Source: an uncultured Collinsella sp. (GTDB lineage Bacteria > Actinomycetota > Coriobacteriia > Coriobacteriales > Coriobacteriaceae). From it: a stretch of DNA of 10,668 nt. Position numbers and translations under genes: made by a program. The notes under the pieces are model-generated. The model had not been told where the DNA came from. It did no database searches and saw only the letters and a list, made by a program, of their open reading frames with translations. How positions within the stretch are numbered: position 1 is the first letter of the stretch; each line of letters begins with the position of its first letter. This document shows positions 1-5,469 of the stretch, one piece after another. The stretch is taken from assembly GCA_900549355.1 (NCBI GenBank), contig UROA01000068.1, forward strand, positions 1 through 10,668, in the 5' to 3' direction.

Positions 1-32
1 AAAAGCCCGCCGATCAAATGATCGGCGGGCTT
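1..32 (-). terminator. Rho-independent terminator of the PTS EIIA-EIIB transcript
   Basis: Positions 3-16 pair perfectly with 19-32 (arm AAGCCCGCCGATCA, tiny AT-rich loop). Read on the minus strand the GC-rich stem ends in a short T run at the window edge. It lies about 50 bases beyond the EIIB stop codon, so it closes the minus-strand operon. On the plus strand only two T follow the stem, so termination in that direction is less likely. Confidence 0.8.
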
Positions 33-81
33 AAGAAAGGAGGACCTGGTTAATAAATGCTTGACAATGGCATGTTTCCAG

Positions 82-501
82 CTAGAAAACGTCCTTGGCA
101 AATACCTTTGAGTCATTGGGGACCTGACGGATTTCGATAACCACGCCATCGTTGACAAGCTCTTGGATATGCTCGGCATCGGTTTCGGTCGCAAAGATCG
201 CGGGGGTCGGATGAAGCGTGGTCTCGGGAGACTTTCGGGTTCCACCCAGATTGATCTCTTTGATGTCTTTGCAACCCTTAGCAAGGCGATAGGCATCCTC
301 GATCGTCTCGACAATGATAAACAGCGAATACTTGTCGGTAACGCCGCTGGGGCGGGCGAGCCTCAAGGCCGCCTTCCTCATGTCGTCTTTTGCCACGGCA
401 TCGCTGGCACACAGGATGCAATCGACATCCAGCGCATGCGTCCAAGACATGGCGACCTGGCCGTGAATCAATCGGTAATCGACCCTCGTAAGCTTAATCA
501 T
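82..501 (-). CDS. PTS system mannose/fructose/sorbose-family EIIB component
   Basis: Cytoplasmic phosphocarrier that takes the phosphoryl group from EIIA and passes it to the incoming sugar. The N-terminus MIKLTRVDYRLIHGQV is the family signature, with the phosphorylated histidine at residue 13 in RLIHGQV. The C-terminal EIRQVPNDSK matches the usual family end. An in-frame ATG nine bases upstream (510) directly abuts the GGAG ribosome site (511-514). The ATG at 501 has a 9-base spacing and gives the canonical start, so I chose it (139 residues). Family members are usually about 160 residues. The shortfall seems to be one missing internal segment of about 20 residues after the RPSGV region, with no frameshift seen. 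It is downstream of EIIA with a 62-base gap and ahead of a terminator. The sugar cannot be told from sequence. Confidence 0.9.
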   Translation of the reverse strand: MIKLTRVDYRLIHGQVAMSWTHALDVDCILCASDAVAKDDMRKAALRLARPSGVTDKYSLFIIVETIEDAYRLAKGCKDIKEINLGGTRKSPETTLHPTPAIFATETDAEHIQELVNDGVVIEIRQVPNDSKVFAKDVF

Positions 502-563
502 CGTAATCATCTCCGCACGTAATAAAGGTAATGACAGGGTTGAATTATTCGTTGAAGCTTGAG

Positions 564-983
564 CTAGAACTCTTCTTCTTCGACATCGGCGAGCATATCC
601 GCCGCCTCACAAAGCTGGATAAACGAACGCGACCCCTCGACCGCGGCTTTGGCCTTGTCCGCATCCAGGGAGTCCAGCTGTGTAACCATTTCCACCAGCA
701 GCGGCAAGTTCATTCCGGTGATCAACGTAAACGATCCGGCGGTCTGCCTCTGAATGAATTCGTTGTTTACAGAGCCGCCAAAGATGTCAGTCACGACAAA
801 CCAAGAGTCGGCAGGGTCCCTCGTCTCCATCCATGCATCGATAAGCGCTGCGACATCCCTCGTGTCGTCATCGATATAGGCGCACAGACACTCGATTCGG
901 TCGTTGGCGCCCATCAGAATCTCCAGAGAGCTCTTCATACCTTGGGCGAGATAACCATGACTCGCTAGCAATATCTTATTCAT
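564..983 (-). CDS. PTS system mannose-family EIIA component
   Basis: Cytoplasmic phosphocarrier accepting phosphate from HPr and handing it to EIIB. The start MNKILLASHGYLAQG carries the EIIA-man motif ASHG with the phosphorylated histidine at residue 9. TDIFGGSVNN (residues about 65-74) is the family's second conserved loop. At 139 residues it has normal length for a stand-alone EIIA domain. The ATG at 983 has GGAG four bases upstream (988-991). It is the first gene after the regulator on the same strand and is followed by EIIB. The C-terminus is very acidic (DVEEEEF). No EIIC or EIID membrane component lies in this transcript, so the partner permease must be encoded elsewhere or beyond the terminator at the left edge. 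Confidence 0.9.
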   Translation of the reverse strand: MNKILLASHGYLAQGMKSSLEILMGANDRIECLCAYIDDDTRDVAALIDAWMETRDPADSWFVVTDIFGGSVNNEFIQRQTAGSFTLITGMNLPLLVEMVTQLDSLDADKAKAAVEGSRSFIQLCEAADMLADVEEEEF

Positions 984-1119
984 AGTTCTCCAATATCAAT
1001 AAGACGTACTATATTGTCATAACAAAGTATATTAGCAATCTGCCCCTGCGCGGTGTGTCTATTTTCCAAATCCGCGAACGGTAACAATTGGTCGGTAAAT
1101 AGACTAATCTATCTCTAAT
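984..1119 (-). promoter_or_regulatory. Promoter/operator region upstream of PTS EIIA
   Basis: AT-rich gap between the regulator stop and the EIIA start. The minus strand carries TATAGT (1013-1008) with TTGCTA (1038-1033) upstream at a long 19-base spacing, and another -10-like TATACT at 1031-1026. ACAATATA (1017-1010) recurs upstream of the regulator gene (1879-1872), so it may be a shared promoter or operator element. I cannot fix the transcription start from sequence alone. Confidence 0.4.
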
Positions 1120-1123
1120 TTAC
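1095..1123. promoter_or_regulatory. Nested AT-rich inverted repeats at the 3' end of the GntR gene
   Basis: GTAAAT (1095-1100) is inverted as ATTTAC (1118-1123). Inside it, ATAGA (1099-1103) is inverted as TCTAT (1108-1112). The outer right arm covers the regulator's stop codon. It is too AT-rich and lacks a T run to be a good terminator, so an operator for the regulator upstream of EIIA is possible. Its short arms could also arise by chance. Confidence 0.25.
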
Positions 1124-1824
1124 AAATAGAACTTCAGTCGCTCGGTGCAGTACACCTGACGGGAGATGAAAAGCGGCTCACCGCTTGGTGCATAGCGTCT
1201 ATCGACAAACAGAAGCAGCGGAGACTCCAGCTCCACGTTAAGGTATGCCGCCTCGAGCTCGCTCGCATAGCAGACCTCGAGTGTACGCGTGTTGGGGCCC
1301 ATCTTGATCCCCTGGCGATCGAGTACCGCCATCAGCGAATCCTCGAGGGACTCATGCTCCAAAAAAGAAAGCGCAGCGGAATAGCTATTGGTTTCCAGCA
1401 TCGTGGGCTTGTCATCCACAAGGCGCAGACGACGACTACGCAATACCTTTTGGGTATCGTCTACGCCCAGGAACTTCGCGTCTCGCAGGCTTGGGAAGTC
1501 CCAGCCCATTGCGAGAACCCTGGTAGACGCCTGTTTTCCCGCAAGCTGGCACGAATGGGTAAAGCTCTCACGGTCGTCCGCGGCATACATCTGTGTGTCC
1601 GACGAAACGAACGTGCCCTTGCCGCGGGCCCTCTCAACAAGCCCAGCATCTTCCATTTCTTTAATTGCGGAGCGAACCGTTATTCGGCTCACGCCAAATT
1701 GCTCGATGAGCTCCGCCTCGGTCGGAAGCTTATCTCCCGGGCGGTACGTGCCGTTGGCGATCGAATCAGAAAGCGCACGAACAATTTGTTTGTACAGGGG
1801 GATAACGCTATTTGCTTCAACCAT
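1120..1824 (-). CDS. GntR-family transcriptional regulator with UTRA ligand-binding domain
   Basis: Predicted DNA-binding regulator sensing a sugar or sugar phosphate. The N-terminal winged helix-turn-helix (about residues 6-72) shows the GntR signatures PLYKQIV, GDKLPTEAEL, FGVSRITVRSAI and GLVERARGKGTFV. The rest (about 90-234) fits a UTRA effector domain: RRLRLVDDKPTMLE and PLLLFVDRRYAPSGEPLFISRQVY near the C-terminus. An ATG three codons earlier (1833) sits one base from the AAAGG ribosome site (1839-1835). The ATG at 1824 has a 10-base spacing and is preferred (234 residues), though 1833 remains possible. It is co-directional with EIIA/EIIB 136 bases downstream and divergent from the M16 protease, so the PTS pair is the obvious target. 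GntR/UTRA regulators commonly repress an adjacent sugar operon; here that is inferred. Confidence 0.92.
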   Translation of the reverse strand: MVEANSVIPLYKQIVRALSDSIANGTYRPGDKLPTEAELIEQFGVSRITVRSAIKEMEDAGLVERARGKGTFVSSDTQMYAADDRESFTHSCQLAGKQASTRVLAMGWDFPSLRDAKFLGVDDTQKVLRSRRLRLVDDKPTMLETNSYSAALSFLEHESLEDSLMAVLDRQGIKMGPNTRTLEVCYASELEAAYLNVELESPLLLFVDRRYAPSGEPLFISRQVYCTERLKFYL

Positions 1825-2104
1825 ATCAACCATACCTTTGCAAGGAATCAGCAGCTTATAGATAGATGACTTATATTGTATTAGAACTTTTTAGGAGTCC
1901 ATATATTTCCTAAATGATTCGGTAAACGGGGTGTTATTTCACTTTAGTGGGGTGCAGCGGCTACCCGCGGCATTCGTTATCAACCTAGCTAGGCTAGTCC
2001 ACCCACATCGTCTCCAGTTCGCCGCAGAGCCGCGGCCCCATATGGGTATACTCTCGAGGATTCGACTCGATTCGCCCCCGCTGGGGCGTCAAAGGAGACT
2101 GCAT
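1825..2104. promoter_or_regulatory. Divergent promoter region between GntR regulator and M16 protease
   Basis: No gene is seen here. The minus strand has TACAAT followed by ATAAG (around 1880-1870) as a weak -10 for the regulator, containing the ACAATATA element also found before EIIA. TTTAGGA (1890-1896) is inverted as TCCTAAA (1908-1914) with an 11-base spacer, a candidate operator. CCTAGCTAGG (1984-1993) is a perfect 10-base palindrome. TATACT (2047-2052) is a plausible -10 for the protease, about 50 bases before its start, with no convincing -35. The reading frame of the protease is open back to a GTG at 1931, but that start lacks a ribosome site. Confidence 0.4.
2091..2097 (+). promoter_or_regulatory. 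Ribosome binding site deciding the M16 protease start
   Basis: AAAGGAG lies 7 bases before the ATG at 2105. The upstream GTG at 1931 has nothing comparable, and the 58 codons between resemble non-coding leader, so 2105 is taken as the start. Confidence 0.85.
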
Positions 2105-5100
2105 ATGCCCACCACCTCAACCGACCCGCGCGCCGCTGCTGCCGCGCTGCTGGTGCCCGGTACCATCTGCCACGGTTTTGCCGTCGAGCGCTGCGAGACC
2201 GTGCCCGAGCTCGACTCGGACGCCTACGTGCTGCGCCACACTGCCTCGGGCGCTCGCCTGCTGTACCTGGCGTGCGACGACGAAAACAAGGCCTTTGCCA
2301 TTGGCTTTAAGACGCCGCCGGCCGATTCCACCGGCGTGTTCCATATTCTTGAGCACTCGGTGCTGTGCGGATCGGCCAAGTTCCCTGTCAAGGAGCCGTT
2401 TGTCGACCTGATCAAGAGCTCCATGCAGACGTTCCTCAACGCCATGACCTACCCCGACAAAACCATCTACCCCGTTGCCACCACCAACGAGCAGGATCTG
2501 TACAACCTGATGGACGTGTACCTGGACGCGGTGTTCAACCCGGCCATCTATACCAAGCCCACCATTTTTGAACAGGAGGGCTGGCACTACGAGCTGGACC
2601 TGCCGGAGGGCGTCGAGAGCGAGGGCAGCGACAGCTCCGCCGACCTGCGCGAGGGCACGCTGCGCTATAACGGCGTGGTGTTCAACGAGATGAAGGGTGC
2701 GCTGTCCGACCCCATGAGCGTGCTGGACGACGCCGTCAACGCCGCGCTCTATCCCGACACCGCCTATGCGCACGAGAGCGGCGGCGACCCGCGCGCGATT
2801 CCCGCGCTCACCTACGAGCAGTTCCTGGACACACACGCGCGCCACTACAACCCCTCTAACTCTTATATAACGCTCTACGGCGACCTGGACGTGGACCGCG
2901 CGCTGGCGTTTTTGGACGAGCGCTATCTGTCGCAGCCAAGCGCCGCGAGCCGCCGCATGGACGCCGCCGTTGCCGCCGGCGAGGACCCGTCCACGCTGGC
3001 GCCCAATCCGCTGGGCGTGCAGGCGCCCGTGACCTGTGAGTATAAGCGCGTCGAGATGGCAACCACGCCCGAGAACGCCCTGGTTGGCCTGGGTCTTGTG
3101 CTGGGCAGCGCGCTCGACCGCAAGCGCACGATCGCGGCGGATATCCTGTTCGAGGCACTGCTGGGCTCCAACGAAGCACCGGTTAAGAAGGCCATTCTGG
3201 CCGCCGGCCTGGGCGGCAACGTGGTGAGCTACACCGCGGCCGAAAGCCTGCAGCCCTACGAGCTTATCATGCTGCAAAACGCGCAGCCCGGCGTAGCGCG
3301 CGAGCTGCGTCGCGTGTTCCAGGACGCCTGTCGCGACCTGTGCGAGCACGGCGTTCCGCGTGAGCGCCTGGAGGCCATCATCAGCAGCAACGAGTACGAC
3401 CTGCGCCAGCGCGACTATGGCATCGCCGACGGCGTGGCCATTGCGTGCGACGCGCTGAGCACGTGGCTCTACGATGACGACGCCGCGACGTTGGCGCTCA
3501 AGTATGGCCCGGTGTATGAGGAGCTGCGCGGCGAGCTGGACGGCAGCTATTTTGAGGACCTGCTGCGCGAGCTCGTGCTGGAGAACGACCACATGGCACT
3601 GGTCGAGCTGGTGCCGGTGGATGCCGCCGAGGGTTCGGAGGGTGCCGAGGTCGCCGAGCTGGCAGCCAAGCGTGACGCCATGACCGATGCCGAGCTGGCG
3701 GACGTGGTCGAGCGCACGGCTGTGCTGCGTGCCGCGCAGGAGGCCGAGGACACGCCCGAGGACAAGGCCACGCTGCCGCGCCTGCGCGTGTCCGACATTG
3801 GCGAGGCGCGCCCCGAGCCGCCGCTGGTCGTGGACACGACCGCGCCCATCCCCTGCCTGCGCCACGACATCCCCACCAACCGTTTGGCCTACGCCATGCA
3901 GTACTTCGACCTGAGCTGCGTCGCATTTGAGGACCTGCCTTACGTGACGCTGCTCTGCCGCCTGCTCAAGCAGCTGCCCACGCGCGAGCATTCGGCCGAG
4001 GAACTCGACAACCTGCTCGCCGGCAAGCTGGGCTTTTTGAGCTTTACGACCGAGGTCATGACGCAGCCCGACGTGGACGGCGTGCGCCCCTACCTGCTGG
4101 TGAGCGCCGGCGCCCTGTCCGAGAAGATCGACGCGCTGGCGAGCCTGCCGCGCGAGGTGTGGTCGAGCACGCTATTGCTCGACGCCGACGCCGACCGCGT
4201 TCGCGACGTGCTCACGCAGATTCGCATTGGGCTTGAGCAGGGTTTTATCAACAACGGACACTCGGCGGCGCTGGGTCGCGCGATGAGCTACAGCTCGCCT
4301 TCGGCCGTGGTGCGTGAGCAGCTTTCGGGCGTGGACTTCTACCTGTTCCTGCGCGATCTGCTCGAGCACTTTGATGAGCGACTGGACGGCCTGCGCGCCA
4401 AGCTTACCGAGCTGGCAGACCGCATCTTTGTGGCCGATGGCTGCATGGCGAGCTTTACCGGCAGCGATGAGGACTTTAACGCATACTGGGCCGCCGCGGG
4501 CGACCTGGGGCTGGACGCTGGCGACGGCGCCAATGCCGGCCGCGACGCGCTCGTGGTGCCGACGCCGCGCGACCGCCACGAGGCTTTTGTCATCCCCAGC
4601 GACATCTGCTTTGCGGCAAGCGCGTGCGACCCGCGTCGCCTGGACATTAACGTGACGGGCGCCTGGGCGGTTGCCGCCAACGCACTCTCCTACGACTACC
4701 TGTGGAACGAGATTCGCGTGAAAGGCGGGGCGCACGGCTGCGGATCCCGCGCTGCCGGCGAGCGTCAGGCGGCGTTCTACACCTACCGCGACCCGGCAAT
4801 CGACCCCTCGATTGAGCGCGTGGCGCGCGCAGGCGAATGGCTCGGCAGCTTTGAGCCCGACGAGGCCGCCTTTGAGGGCTTTATCGTGAGCTGCGTGAGC
4901 GGCATGGACGCGCCGGTGAAGCCCTATGCGCTCACCAAGCGCCGCAACACAACCTACCTGGCTGGACTCGATCCGCACGCCCGCGAGGAACGTCGCGCCC
5001 AGATGCTCGCGGCCACACCCGCTGAGCTACGCTCGCTCGGCGCCGACGTGACGCGCATTGCGGCCGTCTCGCCCACCTGTGTCTTTGGCGGCCGAGACGT

Positions 5101-5149
5101 CATCGCCAAGAGCAACGCCGGCTTTAACGTCGTCGACCTGCTGGGCTAA
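2105..5149 (+). CDS. M16C (PreP/falcilysin-like) zinc metallopeptidase, insulinase family
   Basis: Predicted cytoplasmic oligopeptidase with the clamshell M16 fold, degrading peptides; no signal peptide is seen. The inverted zinc motif HxxEH is H80-I-L-E83-H84 in the segment FHILEHSVLCGS, typical of PreP relatives. The distal zinc glutamate is probably E195 in VVFNEMKG. NAMTYPDKTIYP and QEGWHYE are further M16C signatures. The N-terminal catalytic half is followed by a helical linker (roughly 440-650) and the C-terminal half. At 1014 residues the length is normal for a fused M16C protein. Near the C-terminus the substrate-binding motif usually read as R-V-K-G-G-A-Y-G here is IRVKGGAHG, so the Tyr six residues after the Arg is replaced by His (R871, H877). 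An acidic insertion (about 170-184) lies before E195. GC-rich codon use suggests a resident core gene. It is transcribed alone and ends in a terminator. Confidence 0.93.
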   Translation: MPTTSTDPRAAAAALLVPGTICHGFAVERCETVPELDSDAYVLRHTASGARLLYLACDDENKAFAIGFKTPPADSTGVFHILEHSVLCGSAKFPVKEPFVDLIKSSMQTFLNAMTYPDKTIYPVATTNEQDLYNLMDVYLDAVFNPAIYTKPTIFEQEGWHYELDLPEGVESEGSDSSADLREGTLRYNGVVFNEMKGALSDPMSVLDDAVNAALYPDTAYAHESGGDPRAIPALTYEQFLDTHARHYNPSNSYITLYGDLDVDRALAFLDERYLSQPSAASRRMDAAVAAGEDPSTLAPNPLGVQAPVTCEYKRVEMATTPENALVGLGLVLGSALDRKRTIAADILFEALLGSNEAPVKKAILAAGLGGNVVSYTAAESLQPYELIMLQNAQPGVARELRRVFQDACRDLCEHGVPRERLEAIISSNEYDLRQRDYGIADGVAIACDALSTWLYDDDAATLALKYGPVYEELRGELDGSYFEDLLRELVLENDHMALVELVPVDAAEGSEGAEVAELAAKRDAMTDAELADVVERTAVLRAAQEAEDTPEDKATLPRLRVSDIGEARPEPPLVVDTTAPIPCLRHDIPTNRLAYAMQYFDLSCVAFEDLPYVTLLCRLLKQLPTREHSAEELDNLLAGKLGFLSFTTEVMTQPDVDGVRPYLLVSAGALSEKIDALASLPREVWSSTLLLDADADRVRDVLTQIRIGLEQGFINNGHSAALGRAMSYSSPSAVVREQLSGVDFYLFLRDLLEHFDERLDGLRAKLTELADRIFVADGCMASFTGSDEDFNAYWAAAGDLGLDAGDGANAGRDALVVPTPRDRHEAFVIPSDICFAASACDPRRLDINVTGAWAVAANALSYDYLWNEIRVKGGAHGCGSRAAGERQAAFYTYRDPAIDPSIERVARAGEWLGSFEPDEAAFEGFIVSCVSGMDAPVKPYALTKRRNTTYLAGLDPHAREERRAQMLAATPAELRSLGADVTRIAAVSPTCVFGGRDVIAKSNAGFNVVDLLG

Positions 5150-5154
5150 CGCAC

Positions 5155-5196
5155 AAAGGTAGATTTTTGGGACATGCCTGAAAATCTACCTTTTTC
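5155..5196 (+). terminator. Rho-independent terminator of the M16 protease gene
   Basis: AAAGGTAGATTTT (5155-5167) pairs with AAAATCTACCTTT (5181-5193) around a 13-base loop containing GGGACATGCC, followed by a T-rich run to about 5200. It begins 5 bases after the stop codon. Half of the hairpin recurs inverted upstream of metA (9749-9769). Confidence 0.85.
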
Positions 5197-5205
5197 TTTT
5201 GCCGC

Positions 5206-5243
5206 GGACGGGGCAGGCGATCTGACTTCGGCCCGCCCCGTCC
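5206..5243. repeat. GC-rich intergenic hairpin
   Basis: GGACGGGGC (5206-5214) pairs with GCCCCGTCC (5235-5243). After one mismatch GGC (5216-5218) also pairs with GCC (5231-5233), leaving a 12-base loop. No T run follows on either strand, so it is not an ordinary terminator. It sits between the protease terminator and the palindrome pair. Confidence 0.6.
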
Positions 5244-5250
5244 CGCCGGT

Positions 5251-5311
5251 TTGTCTCAATCTGTAACACCTAGACGAAGATATCGGTCCCAGATGTTACA
5301 GATTGAGACAA
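5251..5311. repeat. Long palindromic repeat, copy A of a tandem pair
   Basis: An 18-base left arm (5251-5268, TTGTCTCAATCTGTAACA) is perfectly inverted at 5294-5311, with a 25-base loop. No T run follows, so it is not a standard terminator. The arm is the same as that of copy B (5331-5393) except for one position. Confidence 0.85.
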
Positions 5312-5330
5312 TTCTGAATGTCGCCGGCTC

Positions 5331-5393
5331 TTTGTCTCGATCTGTAACAGCTAGGTCCATTTATGCCGAGTTACTGTTACAGATCGAGACAAA
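5331..5393. repeat. Long palindromic repeat, copy B of a tandem pair
   Basis: A 20-base left arm (5331-5350, TTTGTCTCGATCTGTAACAG) is perfectly inverted at 5374-5393, with a 23-base loop. Against copy A one arm position is changed from A to G and the opposite arm from T to C, which preserves pairing. CTAG follows the left arm in both copies. Confidence 0.85.
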
Positions 5394-5420
5394 CCGCCGC
5401 AGACACCCGCCCTTCAGCAA

Positions 5421-5459
5421 AAACCACCACAAAGGGGCCAGGCACCTTTGTGGTGGTTT
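5421..5459 (-). terminator. Terminator hairpin of the zinc-ribbon protein gene; repeat family copy 1
   Basis: AAACCACCACAAAGG (5421-5435) pairs perfectly with CCTTTGTGGTGGTTT (5445-5459) around the 9-base loop GGCCAGGCA. Read on the minus strand the stem ends in a run of five T, and it begins 10 bases past the stop codon of the minus-strand gene, so it can act as its terminator. A near copy in the same orientation lies beyond the other end of that gene (7223-7261), and a degenerate one after hicB (7960-8006). Confidence 0.75.
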
Positions 5460-5469
5460 AGGTCGGACG

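Noticed and set aside
36..140. Plus-strand ribosome site AAAGGAGG followed by a 27-codon ORF starting at 57
   Set aside because: Spacing of 13 bases is poor, the peptide has no recognisable features and it runs antisense into the end of the EIIB gene.
1931..2104. N-terminal extension of the protease to a GTG at 1931
   Set aside because: No ribosome site at 1931, a strong one before 2105, and the added residues look like translated leader.
2117..3991. 624-codon open frame antisense to the protease
   Set aside because: GC-rich genes of this type commonly leave the opposite frame open; its translation is low-complexity and the sense frame has clear M16 motifs.
4172..4978. 268-codon antisense frame in the 3' half of the protease gene
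   Set aside because: Same composition effect; no family motif or ribosome site.
5251..5393. CRISPR array or transposase remnant in the palindrome region
   Set aside because: Only two units, strongly self-complementary arms, no spacers of equal length, and no coding remnant in any frame.
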